Assembly (NCBI RefSeq): GCF_002288005.1
Contig: NZ_CP016771.1
Coordinates: 620,001-684,000, forward strand
Length of the DNA stretch: 64,000 nucleotides
Direction of reading: 5' to 3'
DNA from: Candidatus Nanopelagicus hibericus
GTDB lineage: Bacteria; Actinomycetota; Actinomycetes; Nanopelagicales; Nanopelagicaceae
A program made the translations under genes and the position numbers. This document shows positions 32,029-41,195 of this stretch, piece by piece. Under the pieces are notes generated by a model. It made no database searches. It was given only the letters and a program-made list of their open reading frames with translations, and was not told where the DNA came from. Positions within the stretch are counted from its first letter, which is position 1. Each line of letters starts with the position of its first letter.

Positions 32029-33891
32029 ATCTGCCTCAAGGTTCTGCTTTTCATATAAATCAAAATATAGACCTCTAGCAGCTACTAATTCTTGGTGAGT
32101 ACCTCTCTCCACGATGCGACCCTGATCAACCACGATTATTTGATCTGCATGCAAAATAGTTGATAGTCGATGGGCAATCACAATGCTGGTACGACCAACC
32201 AACGCCTCTTTCAAAGCAGACTGTACTAGCGCCTCATTTTCAGAATCTAAATGAGCAGTTGCTTCATCAAGTATTACCAAGCTAGGTTGCTTCAAAAGTA
32301 ATCTTGCAATTGCCAATCTTTGTTTCTCACCACCAGATAATCGATGGCCTCGCTCCCCAACCACTGTTTCCAACCCATTGGGTAGTGATTGAATAAAATC
32401 CCAAATTCGTGCAGAGATACAAGCTGACTCAATTTCGCGCAAAGAAGCATTGGGCTTGGCATAAAGCAGATTTACCTTGATTGAATCATGGAACATATGA
32501 GAATCTTGAGTGACTACACCAATAGCTGTCCTCAAGGACTTAATAGTGTAATTTCGAATATCTAGGTTATTTATAGAAATCCCACCTGCAGTAACATCAT
32601 AAAGTCTGGCAATTAAACTACTGATCGTGCTTTTTCCAGCACCAGATGGGCCAACTATTCCAGTGAGGGTGCCTGGGGGAACTTTAAAACTAATTGATTT
32701 CAGAACTTCACCACTTGCAATCAATTCAGGCTTAGCAATCATTTCCAATGAAGCCAGTGAAATATCCTCCGCCTTAGGATAAGAAAAAGACACATCTGAA
32801 AATATGATCTCTGGTTTATCAGTGATTAGATCCTTGGCATTTGGTGAATCTACAACCATGGGCTTCAGATCTAAAACCTCAAAAACTCTTTCAAATGAGA
32901 CCAGTGCTGTCATAACATCAACTCTTACATTTGATAAAGCGGTGAGTGGTCCGTATAGCCGAGCGAGCAGCGCAGTTAAAGCTAAAAGTGTGCCAACAGT
33001 TAATTGATCACTTATTGCTAATTGGCCACCAATTCCATATGCAATCGCTGTTGCCACGGCGGCGATTGATGTGAGTGATATAAAAAAAATTCTATTAAGT
33101 AATGCGATTGATACACCGATATCAGCGACTTTTTTTGCCTTTGCTGAAAACTGTATCTTCTCTTTTTTCGCATCTCCATAAAGTGATACCAACAACGCGC
33201 CTGAAACATTGAATCTTTCTGACATAGTAGATGACATTGATGCATTTATATCAAATGACTCTCTGGTGTATGCCTGTAATTTGCGGCCAACCCATTTTGT
33301 TGGCAACAAGAAAACTGGCAAGAGAGTTAATGACACCAAAGTGATCTGCCACGAAAGAGTCAGCATCGCTGCTGCAACTAGAATTAAACTGAGAAGATTG
33401 CTAATTACACCTGAAAGTGTGGAGGTAAAGGCTTGCTGTGCGCCAATTACATCTGAGTTTAATCTTGATATAAGAGCTCCAGTTTGAGTTCTAGTAAAAA
33501 AAGCAATGGATTGCTTCTGAACATGCTCAAAACTTAATCGCCGAAGGTCATAGATCAAGCTCTCGCCTATACGGGCTGAAAACCAACGACCTATCATGCT
33601 AAACAACGCATCTAGAAGTGCAATAACTCCTACTGCAATCGCTAACTCTGTGACAATCTCAGAGTTTTTAGGTATTACTCCATCATCAATTAGTTTGCGC
33701 AATAACAGGGGTGTTGCAACGATTAAAAAAGCATCAACAACAACAGTTATTAAAAATAGTGATAGTGATAACTTATACGGCAAAGCAAAAGCTGCTATGC
33801 GTTTAAGAGTTCCGGGCTTTAATTTTTGATTCTTTACTGACTGGTCCTGGGTTAAGGACCTAAATGACATCCAAGTTGAATGCATCGACAT
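32020..33891 (-). CDS. ABC exporter, fused membrane and ATPase domains
   Basis: 623 residues. The transmembrane domain (about 40-340, six helices) is followed by an ATPase domain with Walker A GPSGAGKST, signature LSGGEKQRLAIARL, Walker B LVILDEATAHLD and the H-loop IAHRLST. It is a homodimeric multidrug/lipid exporter type; the substrate cannot be told. The ATG at 33891 has TAGGGT exactly 6 bases upstream, so it is separate from the SUF operon just upstream. Confidence 0.92.
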   Translation of the reverse strand: MSMHSTWMSFRSLTQDQSVKNQKLKPGTLKRIAAFALPYKLSLSLFLITVVVDAFLIVATPLLLRKLIDDGVIPKNSEIVTELAIAVGVIALLDALFSMIGRWFSARIGESLIYDLRRLSFEHVQKQSIAFFTRTQTGALISRLNSDVIGAQQAFTSTLSGVISNLLSLILVAAAMLTLSWQITLVSLTLLPVFLLPTKWVGRKLQAYTRESFDINASMSSTMSERFNVSGALLVSLYGDAKKEKIQFSAKAKKVADIGVSIALLNRIFFISLTSIAAVATAIAYGIGGQLAISDQLTVGTLLALTALLARLYGPLTALSNVRVDVMTALVSFERVFEVLDLKPMVVDSPNAKDLITDKPEIIFSDVSFSYPKAEDISLASLEMIAKPELIASGEVLKSISFKVPPGTLTGIVGPSGAGKSTISSLIARLYDVTAGGISINNLDIRNYTIKSLRTAIGVVTQDSHMFHDSIKVNLLYAKPNASLREIESACISARIWDFIQSLPNGLETVVGERGHRLSGGEKQRLAIARLLLKQPSLVILDEATAHLDSENEALVQSALKEALVGRTSIVIAHRLSTILHADQIIVVDQGRIVERGTHQELVAARGLYFDLYEKQNLEADLI

Positions 33892-33897
33892 AAGGTG

Positions 33898-33903
33898 ACC
33901 CTA
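33898..33903 (-). promoter_or_regulatory. -10 element of the ABC exporter gene (leaderless type)
   Basis: TAGGGT on the minus strand, exactly 6 bases before the ATG at 33891. Confidence 0.55.
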
Positions 33904-33922
33904 GCGATTTATTGTGGATTTA

Positions 33923-34234
33923 TTAAACGGTGAAGCCGATGGAGCGTAGTTGCTCCCTACCATCGTCGGAGATCTTGTTTGGTCCCCAGGGTGGTAGCCA
34001 CACCCAATTGATTTTTACATCACTAGTTATATCTGCCAGTACTTGTCTAGTTTGATCCTCAATAACATCTTGTAATGGGCATGCAGCTGAAGTTAAGGTC
34101 ATATCTAAGGTTGCAATATTGTTTTCATCAAGGCGCATGTCATAAACCAAACCAAGATCAATCACATTAATGCCTAACTCAGGGTCAATAACATCCTTCA
34201 TTGCCTCCGTAAGATCATCAACGCTAGTAGCCAT
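33923..34234 (-). CDS. sufT: SufT / MIP18-family Fe-S assembly factor
   Basis: 103 residues of the DUF59 family, which helps mature Fe-S proteins. DPELGINVIDLGLVYDM and the cysteine-bearing TLTSAACPL motif are typical, as is the C-terminal WVWLPPWGPNKISDDGR. It closes the SUF cluster. TAGAAT exactly 6 bases before its ATG overlaps the sufU stop codon, so it may also be made from its own leaderless transcript. Confidence 0.92.
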   Translation of the reverse strand: MATSVDDLTEAMKDVIDPELGINVIDLGLVYDMRLDENNIATLDMTLTSAACPLQDVIEDQTRQVLADITSDVKINWVWLPPWGPNKISDDGREQLRSIGFTV

Positions 34235-34240
34235 GGTTAA

Positions 34241-34246
34241 ATTCTA
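34241..34246 (-). promoter_or_regulatory. -10 element of sufT (internal, leaderless type)
   Basis: TAGAAT on the minus strand, 6 bases before the sufT ATG; its TAG is the sufU stop codon. Confidence 0.35.
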
Positions 34247-34678
34247 CTTGATCAATTGAGTAGTCGCATCTTTAAATGCCATCCAGCCCAGCAAGGCACA
34301 TTTAATCCGCGCCGGAAATTTAGATACCCCTGCAAAAGCCACACCATCTTCCAGTATTACTTCATCACCTTGTGACTGACCTTTACTTTGCATCAATTCG
34401 ACAAATGCTCCAAGAATCTTTGTTGCCTCTTCATACCTTTTACCAATTAGAAGATCGCTCATAACTGAGGCACTTGCCATAGAGATCGAACACCCAACAC
34501 CATCCCAAGATATATCTTTCACAATCCTCCCATCCATAATCAGATTCAATGTGATTTCATCCCCACAACTAGGGTTGTTATGGTGGACTTGAATATCTTT
34601 CTGCGCAGATAAACCCTTGTGGTGCGGTGATCGATAATGATCAAGGATTACCTCTTGGTATAGAGAATCTAGCTCCAT
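34244..34678 (-). CDS. sufU: SufU sulfur-transfer / scaffold protein
   Basis: Accepts sulfur from SufS in the Gram-positive SUF pathway. 144 residues of the IscU-like fold with zinc/sulfur ligands in NPSCGDEI, GVGCSISMASASV and KCALLGW. The insertion between the second and third ligand regions typical of SufU is present. It overlaps sufS by 1 base. Confidence 0.95.
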   Translation of the reverse strand: MELDSLYQEVILDHYRSPHHKGLSAQKDIQVHHNNPSCGDEITLNLIMDGRIVKDISWDGVGCSISMASASVMSDLLIGKRYEEATKILGAFVELMQSKGQSQGDEVILEDGVAFAGVSKFPARIKCALLGWMAFKDATTQLIK

Positions 34679-35925
34679 TACTTACTCACCTTAAAATAAT
34701 CCTTAATTTTAGAAACTGTATCAAGTAAGACCTTCACCTCATTTTCATCATTGTATAAATGGAATGAGGCTCTGGTAGTACCAACCAAATTTAACCTGCG
34801 CATCAAGGGCCAGGCACAGTGATGTCCGGTACGAACTGCAATTCCAAACTGATCCAAATATTGACCCACATCATGGGGGTGGACACCATCAACAGTAAAA
34901 GAGACAACTCCCCCACGATCTTTCATATCTACTGGGCCTACTACCTGAACACCTGAAATATTTTGCAAACCTGATATTAATTGTTTTGTTAAATCTTGCT
35001 CATGCTGAGCAACCTTATCCATCCCAATTTCACTTATGTAATCAATGGCTGCTGATAAACCAACTGCCTGAGCCATATTTGGCACTCCTGCTTCAAATTT
35101 GCGTGGCGCCTTCGCCCAGGTCGCACCCTGCATAGTTACTGAATCAACCATCGAGCCACCAAATAATGAAGGCTCTAATTGATCTAATAATTCAACTTTG
35201 CCCCATAAAACTCCAATACCAGTTGGACCCAAAACCTTATGACCAGAGAAAGCTAGGAAATCTACCTCTAATTTCTGCACATCAACCGCAAAATGTGGGG
35301 CGGATTGACAGGCATCTAGAACAACCACTGCTCCAACGGCATGGGCAGCTTTAGTTATTAGTGCCAGTGGCACAATAGTTCCTAGGACATTTGATTGGTG
35401 AGTTATTGCAACAATTTTGGTTTTCTTATTAATTAATTTGTCGATATCAGATAAATCTAATCTACCCTCATCGGTTATTTTAAACCAGGTTAATTTAGCG
35501 CCCACCCTTTTTGCCAATTGCTGCCAAGGGATCAAATTTGCATGATGCTCCATCTCAGAAACCACAATTTCATCCCCAGACTTGAGATGAAACTTTGATT
35601 CTGGATTGCCTAAAGAGTAAGCGATTAAATTTAAGGATTCCGTCGCACTTTTGGTGAAAATTACTTCATCACTTTTTGCACCAATGAATCTAGCAATATT
35701 CTCTCTTGCGCCCTCATACACCTCAGAGGCCTCTTCAGCCACTAAATGAGCACCCCTATGCACCGCAGCATTCTTGGTGCGATAGAAGTTGGCCTCTGCC
35801 TCTATAACTATCTCTGGCTTTTGAGAGGTTGCACCGCTATCCAAATATATTAATGTGTTTCCACCTCGCACCTTGCGCTTGAGGATAGGAAAATCATTCT
35901 TATGCCTGGAGAAATCAAGACTCAT
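34678..35925 (-). CDS. sufS: Cysteine desulfurase SufS
   Basis: PLP enzyme that takes sulfur from cysteine for cluster assembly. 415 residues: KSATESLNLIA, the PLP lysine in FSGHKVLGPTGIG, and the persulfide-carrying Cys in RTGHHCAWPL. It starts 3 bases after sufC. Confidence 0.96.
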   Translation of the reverse strand: MSLDFSRHKNDFPILKRKVRGGNTLIYLDSGATSQKPEIVIEAEANFYRTKNAAVHRGAHLVAEEASEVYEGARENIARFIGAKSDEVIFTKSATESLNLIAYSLGNPESKFHLKSGDEIVVSEMEHHANLIPWQQLAKRVGAKLTWFKITDEGRLDLSDIDKLINKKTKIVAITHQSNVLGTIVPLALITKAAHAVGAVVVLDACQSAPHFAVDVQKLEVDFLAFSGHKVLGPTGIGVLWGKVELLDQLEPSLFGGSMVDSVTMQGATWAKAPRKFEAGVPNMAQAVGLSAAIDYISEIGMDKVAQHEQDLTKQLISGLQNISGVQVVGPVDMKDRGGVVSFTVDGVHPHDVGQYLDQFGIAVRTGHHCAWPLMRRLNLVGTTRASFHLYNDENEVKVLLDTVSKIKDYFKVSK

Positions 35926-35928
35926 TAT

Positions 35929-36681
35929 TTACGCAGTTATGTACTCTGCGTAACCTTTCTCCTCAAGCTTGTCGGCAAGCTCTGATCCGCCCTCTTCAAC
36001 AATTTTTCCGTTAGCGAAAACATGGACAAAATCAGGCTTAATATATTTAAGGATCCGTGTGTAGTGAGTAATTAGCATTACTCCTAAATCAGAACTTTCC
36101 TTAATTCTATTTACACCCTCTGAAACAACACGAAGTGCATCAATATCTAAACCAGAGTCTGTCTCATCAAGAATTGCAATTTTGGGCCTCAATAATTCCA
36201 TTTGTAATATTTCATGACGCTTCTTCTCGCCACCAGAAAAGCCTTCGTTCACATTTCTCTCTGAGAAAGCGGTATCAATCTCCAACGAAGACATCGCTGC
36301 CTTCACCTCTCCAACCCAAGTGCGAACCTTTGGGGCTTCACCTCGGATTGCTGTCACAGCAGTGCGTAGAAAATTTGATACCGATACACCAGGAATCTCT
36401 ACCGGATATTGCATTGCTAAAAACAATCCAGCTTTTGCCCGCTCATCCACACTCATCTCTAATACATCAACACCATCTAAAGTTACTGATCCACCGGTAA
36501 TTAGGTACTTGGGATGACCAGCTATGGAATATGCCAAAGTTGACTTACCAGATCCATTTGGCCCCATGATGGCGTGGGTTTCACCTGACTTAATAGTTAG
36601 GTCAACTCCGCGCAATATTTCCTTATTGCCAGACTCAATCACAACGCTAACCTCCAGATTTTTAATCTCTAATACGCTCAT
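35929..36681 (-). CDS. sufC: SUF ATPase SufC
   Basis: ABC-type ATPase of the SufBCD scaffold. 250 residues with Walker A GPNGSGKSTL, signature FSGGEKKRHEILQM, Walker B IAILDETDSGLD. A GAGGAG site precedes the ATG. Confidence 0.97.
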   Translation of the reverse strand: MSVLEIKNLEVSVVIESGNKEILRGVDLTIKSGETHAIMGPNGSGKSTLAYSIAGHPKYLITGGSVTLDGVDVLEMSVDERAKAGLFLAMQYPVEIPGVSVSNFLRTAVTAIRGEAPKVRTWVGEVKAAMSSLEIDTAFSERNVNEGFSGGEKKRHEILQMELLRPKIAILDETDSGLDIDALRVVSEGVNRIKESSDLGVMLITHYTRILKYIKPDFVHVFANGKIVEEGGSELADKLEEKGYAEYITA

Positions 36682-36693
36682 TACATTCTCCTC

Positions 36694-36987
36694 TTAGTTA
36701 GTTATCGTTAATTGATTGCCGTTACGTTTTACTTTGAAACTTTTCAAACTTTCAGTAGCCGGTGGAGTTAACGCCTCTCCAGTTCGCAGATCAAACTCCG
36801 CGCCATGAAGCCAGCACTCTATTTTTGTACCAGTAATTTCACCCTCAGATAATGAGGCTTCGGAATGGGTGCAGGTATCGGCAACAGCAAATACTTCATC
36901 GCCAACCTTTGCAACGCATACCGCCACTCCATCTACATCAATTGCAATCGGTTTACCCTCTACTAAAACCGAAAACTCCAACTCCAT
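36694..36987 (-). CDS. Rieske-type ferredoxin of the SUF cluster
   Basis: 97-residue soluble protein with the Rieske [2Fe-2S] ligands CTH near the middle and CWLHG 19-20 residues later, as in NirD or dioxygenase ferredoxins. In actinobacteria such a gene commonly sits between sufD and sufC and may supply electrons to cluster assembly; that role is inferred from position. Confidence 0.9.
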   Translation of the reverse strand: MELEFSVLVEGKPIAIDVDGVAVCVAKVGDEVFAVADTCTHSEASLSEGEITGTKIECWLHGAEFDLRTGEALTPPATESLKSFKVKRNGNQLTITN

Positions 36988-36989
36988 AA

Positions 36990-38075
36990 TTACTGCCCCA
37001 CCTTTGCTAACTCATCATCAATCCGTGACATTAACCGTTCCTCTAAACTTTCATTCTTCAATTTGCTGATAATTTCAGCAAAGAATCCACGGATTACTAA
37101 TCTTCGAGCAATATCTGCCGGAATTCCGCGCGACTGTAAGTAGAAAAGCTGCTCATCATCAAAGCGACCGGTGGTACTTGCGTGCCCGGCGCCTACTATC
37201 TCTCCAGTCTCAATTTCAAGATTTGGAACAGAATCCGCTCTAGCTCCATCGGTCAATAACAAGTTGCGATTTAATTCATAGGTATCAGTTCCCTCAGCTA
37301 CTTTATGGATGTATACATCACCAATCCATACAGTGCGTGCGGCATCGCCAGCAAGTGCTCCTTTGTAATTAACTCTAGATTTTGCGTTCGCCACACCATG
37401 ATTGATGTGAATTCGATGCTCAAGATGTTGACCGTCAGTAGCGAAATAAATTCCGTATAAATCAGCAAACGCACCTGCACCAGTGAACTCAACCGTAGGA
37501 TTTATTCGAACCACTGATCCGCCCACAGAAACGACATATGAAGTGAAGTGCGCATCCTTACCCAACACTGCATGGTGCTGAGCTAAATGCACTGCAGTGC
37601 GATCCCATTCCTGAAGAGATACAAAGTTTAGAGAGGCGCCAGATGCAAGTGATATTTCAATCTCCTCGCCAACAACCCCGCCCCCAACATTCTCAATAAT
37701 TACGGTTGATTTGCTATTAACTCCTGCGCGAATAACCACTCGGCTAAGTTCTGGAGAATCTTTGCAGCCACGATTCAATATAATCGGTTCAGTTAGCTCT
37801 AAATCCTTAGCAATTGAAAGCACCAATACTTTTTCGATTTTCTCACGTATCCGATTAGTTATCAGATCATTGGATGCATAGGCTGGTGGATGATCTACAG
37901 CATTTGCAGTCACCAATGTGACGCCAGTCGGAAGTGAATTCATACCACTCAATGAAATTCGATCAGCAACCTGAGTTGTTAGATCATGTAATCCAACTAG
38001 CCGTTTTAGCGGTGTAAACCGCCAAGCTTCCTCGCGACCAGTTGGAGTTAGGTAATTAGTAGTTAATAAACTCAC
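36990..38075 (-). CDS. sufD: Fe-S scaffold component SufD
   Basis: 361-residue partner of SufB in the SufBC2D scaffold, a parallel beta-helix protein. The C-terminal half contains the conserved INHGVANAKSRVNYKGAL-like core and GHASTTGRFDDEQLFYLQSRGI. It overlaps sufB by 1 base. Confidence 0.95.
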   Translation of the reverse strand: MSLLTTNYLTPTGREEAWRFTPLKRLVGLHDLTTQVADRISLSGMNSLPTGVTLVTANAVDHPPAYASNDLITNRIREKIEKVLVLSIAKDLELTEPIILNRGCKDSPELSRVVIRAGVNSKSTVIIENVGGGVVGEEIEISLASGASLNFVSLQEWDRTAVHLAQHHAVLGKDAHFTSYVVSVGGSVVRINPTVEFTGAGAFADLYGIYFATDGQHLEHRIHINHGVANAKSRVNYKGALAGDAARTVWIGDVYIHKVAEGTDTYELNRNLLLTDGARADSVPNLEIETGEIVGAGHASTTGRFDDEQLFYLQSRGIPADIARRLVIRGFFAEIISKLKNESLEERLMSRIDDELAKVGQ

Positions 38076-39487
38076 TAACCAACAGCACCTTCCATTTGCA
38101 GCTCAATTAACCGGTTTAATTCAAGTGCATACTCCATTGGCAATTCTTTAGCAATTGGTTCGATAAATCCTCGCACTATCATTGCCATTGCCTCATCCTC
38201 ACCCAGTCCGCGAGACATCAGATAGAAGAGTTGATCATCGCTAACTTTAGAGACTGTCGCTTCATGACCCATAGAAACATCATCTTCTCTCACATCCACA
38301 TATGGATATGTATCCGAACGAGAAATTGTGTCGACCAACAAAGCATCACATTTAACTGTGCTCTTTGAATGATGCGCTCCCTCTTCAACCTTTACCAAGC
38401 CACGATATGAGGTTCGTCCACCACCACGGGCAACTGATTTAGAAATAATTGTTGATGATGTGTATGGAGCCGCATGCACCATTTTGGCGCCAGCATCTTG
38501 GTGTTGGCCTTCACCAGCAAATGCAATCGATAATGTCTCACCCTTTGAATGGGGACCCATTAAAAATACCGCTGGATACTTCATGGTTACCTTTGAACCA
38601 ATGTTGCCATCAATCCACTCCATGGTTGCACCCTCAGCACAGGTTGCCCGCTTGGTCACTAAGTTATAAACGTTGTTTGACCAGTTTTGAATTGTTGTGT
38701 AACGAACTCGAGCATTCTTTTTCACAATAATTTCAACAACAGCAGAGTGCAAAGAATCAGATGAGTAGATTGGCGCTGTACAGCCCTCAACATAATGGAC
38801 GTAAGAACCTTCATCAGCAATAATCAAGGTCCGCTCAAACTGCCCCATATTCTCAGTATTAATTCGGAAATAAGCTTGCAAAGGAATATCAACCTTTACG
38901 CCTTTTGGCACATAGATAAAAGAGCCACCTGACCAAACAGCGGTATTTAAGGCGGCAAACTTGTTATCACCAACTGGGATAACAGTGCCGAAGTACTCTT
39001 TGAACATATCCTCATGTGTTCGCAGTGCAGTATCGGTATCTAAGAAAAGCACACCCTGCTTCTCAAGATCTTCCCGAATAGAGTGGTAAACCACCTCTGA
39101 CTCATACTGGGCAGCTACTCCTGCAACCAATCGCTTTTTCTCAGCTTCTGGAATTCCCAGTCGATCATAGGTGTTTTTAATATCATCTGGCAGGTCTTCC
39201 CAAGAGGTTGCTTGTTTTTCGGTAGAGCGAACAAAGTACTTAATCGTGTCAAAGAAAATTCCACTTAAGTCTGATCCCCAACTTGGCATTGGCTTTTTAT
39301 CAAAGAGATTTAAACCTTTTAGCCGAAGATCCAACATCCATTTTGGCTCACTTTTTTTAGCGGAAATATCTCTTACAACATCCTCGTTTAAGCCTCGTCT
39401 ACTATTTGAACCCGCGTCAGTCTTATCCGCCCAACCGTACTCATACTTCCCAATACCATCTAACTCTGGGTGGGCAATCTGGGTCAT
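38075..39487 (-). CDS. sufB: Fe-S scaffold component SufB
   Basis: 470-residue core of the SufBCD scaffold. It shows the [19 protein letters not shown] segment, the [20 protein letters not shown] core with the conserved cysteine, and [21 protein letters not shown] near the end. Starts on the stop codon of sufR (1-base overlap). Confidence 0.97.
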   Translation of the reverse strand: MTQIAHPELDGIGKYEYGWADKTDAGSNSRRGLNEDVVRDISAKKSEPKWMLDLRLKGLNLFDKKPMPSWGSDLSGIFFDTIKYFVRSTEKQATSWEDLPDDIKNTYDRLGIPEAEKKRLVAGVAAQYESEVVYHSIREDLEKQGVLFLDTDTALRTHEDMFKEYFGTVIPVGDNKFAALNTAVWSGGSFIYVPKGVKVDIPLQAYFRINTENMGQFERTLIIADEGSYVHYVEGCTAPIYSSDSLHSAVVEIIVKKNARVRYTTIQNWSNNVYNLVTKRATCAEGATMEWIDGNIGSKVTMKYPAVFLMGPHSKGETLSIAFAGEGQHQDAGAKMVHAAPYTSSTIISKSVARGGGRTSYRGLVKVEEGAHHSKSTVKCDALLVDTISRSDTYPYVDVREDDVSMGHEATVSKVSDDQLFYLMSRGLGEDEAMAMIVRGFIEPIAKELPMEYALELNRLIELQMEGAVG

Positions 39488-40206
39488 TAGCGGACTCCTT
39501 CTTTGATTTTGGATTTAACTTGTGGGGAAATATTTGCTGGTACAAATGTGGTGCAAACTCCATCACCATGTGCGATTGTTGCAAGGCGTTGCACATGTGT
39601 TCCGAGTATTGCTGAGAACGCCGCGGTTTCTGCTTCGCAAAGCTGCGGATATTCAGCTGCCACATGAGCAATCGGACAATGGTGCTGACATATCTCTTCA
39701 CCGTTCCCCATTTTGTCGGTGGTAGAGGCATATCCCTCTTTGCTCAAAAGTTTTGATAGCGCCTTAGTTTTTTCGGCGATTGATTTGCCGGACTTCTTTA
39801 TCTGCTCACCTTTACGTTCAAAATCATCTGCTCTAGATTGGGCAAACTCATCTACCAGATGCGATCCATTCTTACTTGCCATAAATTTCAACGCAGCTAC
39901 TGCTAAGTCATCATAGGAGTGCTCAAATTTTTCTCGACCATTATCAGTCATTACAAAAACTTTTGAAGGACGGCCTCGTCCACGAGAGTTAACTTGGTAG
40001 GGATCTTTTGGGGCTAATACCCCTTCGGCAATCAGCGAATCTAAATGACGCCTAACTCCAGCTGGTGTGATCGATAATTTATCTGACAAATCAGCAGCGG
40101 TCATTGGACCACCCTCAAGAATCACGCGGGCTACTTGATCCCGGGTTTTATCTGGCTCGTTCTTTTTCACAACATAATTGTTGCGTAATTCCAGAGCAAA
40201 TGCCAA
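39487..40206 (-). CDS. sufR: SufR-like Fe-S sensing repressor of the SUF operon
   Basis: Winged-helix regulator. The N-terminal HTH ([21 protein letters not shown]) is followed by a C-terminal cluster-binding region with Cys residues in [18 protein letters not shown], which in SufR holds a [4Fe-4S] cluster. Up to 239 residues from a TTG at 40206; a GTG at 40170, just before [12 protein letters not shown], may be the true start because the upstream residues look unconserved. First gene of the SUF operon, divergent from ctaA; no operator palindrome is obvious. Confidence 0.9.
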   Translation of the reverse strand: MAFALELRNNYVVKKNEPDKTRDQVARVILEGGPMTAADLSDKLSITPAGVRRHLDSLIAEGVLAPKDPYQVNSRGRGRPSKVFVMTDNGREKFEHSYDDLAVAALKFMASKNGSHLVDEFAQSRADDFERKGEQIKKSGKSIAEKTKALSKLLSKEGYASTTDKMGNGEEICQHHCPIAHVAAEYPQLCEAETAAFSAILGTHVQRLATIAHGDGVCTTFVPANISPQVKSKIKEGVR

Positions 40207-40280
40207 CCCAGCCCTGCTCCGGCCCCTGTGAAATGCGCCCTACCTAGCAATCAATCAAGCCCGGATAAGTGGTGAACCAA

Positions 40281-40286
40281 TAGGCT
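40281..40286 (+). promoter_or_regulatory. -10 element of ctaA (leaderless type)
   Basis: TAGGCT, exactly 6 bases before the ctaA ATG at 40293. No convincing -35 box. Confidence 0.55.
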
Positions 40287-40292
40287 TAAATC

Positions 40293-41195
40293 ATGTTGGC
40301 GGTAAAAGGATCAATCACTGCTCGGATTTATACCCTGTTGGTTTTCCTACAAGGGGCGTTAATCGTGACCGGCGGTGCGGTGAGGGTGACCGGCTCCGGG
40401 TTGGGATGCCCCACCTGGCCAGAGTGCACCCCTGGTTCCTACACCCCAGTACCAAATCAAGCTGAAGGACAGTTACATGCCTGGATTGAATTTGGCAACA
40501 GGTTATTAACCTTTGTTCTGCTCGTCACGGCGCTGGCAGTTTTTATCATTTCAGTGCGCGCCACTAAATTGGCGCCAGCTAAAAATAGGACCAGATTTCT
40601 TGCCTTGCTACAAATACTTGGAATTTTGGGCCAAGGAGTATTAGGCGGGATTACTGTTTTGACTGATCTGCATCCACTGCCTGTTGCCGGACATTTAATT
40701 CTGTCGATCTTTTTGGTAAGTGGTGCGATCTCACTGAGAAATGAGGTGATTGGGATTGAGAAGGAAATTCCATCTGGCCTCATCAAATTCCTGCTACCAA
40801 TTTATATTTGGTTAACTTTGGCGGTAATAATAATTGGCACAATTGTCACTGGCAGCGGTCCGCATGCTGGCGATGAACAAGCACAGCGATTTGGCATAGA
40901 TGCCAGAGTCATCTCTTGGTTGCACGCGGATTTTGTTATTGCGCTACTAATTCTATCCGCCTTGATGTACTTGATCGCCACACAAAACGGGCTAAAACTC
41001 TTAAGTAGGCGGATAGGATTTTTCCTACTGATTGCGACAGGCCAAGGCTCTATTGGGTATATCCAATACTTCACTGGCTTGCCAGAGGTTTTAGTGGCGG
41101 CTCATTTATTAGGTGCTACTTTAGTGTGGGGTAGCGCATGGTCCTTGATCAAGATGGCAAATTCTGGGTATAGATTGCAGAGATTAACTTCATGA
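40293..41195 (+). CDS. ctaA: Heme A synthase CtaA/COX15
   Basis: Membrane enzyme that oxidises heme O to heme A for cytochrome aa3 oxidase. 300 residues, about eight transmembrane helices in two similar halves. GLGCPTWPEC provides the paired extracytoplasmic cysteines, HAWIEFGNRLLT the first histidine region, and DLHPLPVAGHLI and AAHLLGATLVW further histidines. ctaB (heme O synthase), often next to it in actinobacteria, is missing; the gene overlaps tkt by 4 bases. Confidence 0.93.
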   Translation: MLAVKGSITARIYTLLVFLQGALIVTGGAVRVTGSGLGCPTWPECTPGSYTPVPNQAEGQLHAWIEFGNRLLTFVLLVTALAVFIISVRATKLAPAKNRTRFLALLQILGILGQGVLGGITVLTDLHPLPVAGHLILSIFLVSGAISLRNEVIGIEKEIPSGLIKFLLPIYIWLTLAVIIIGTIVTGSGPHAGDEQAQRFGIDARVISWLHADFVIALLILSALMYLIATQNGLKLLSRRIGFFLLIATGQGSIGYIQYFTGLPEVLVAAHLLGATLVWGSAWSLIKMANSGYRLQRLTS

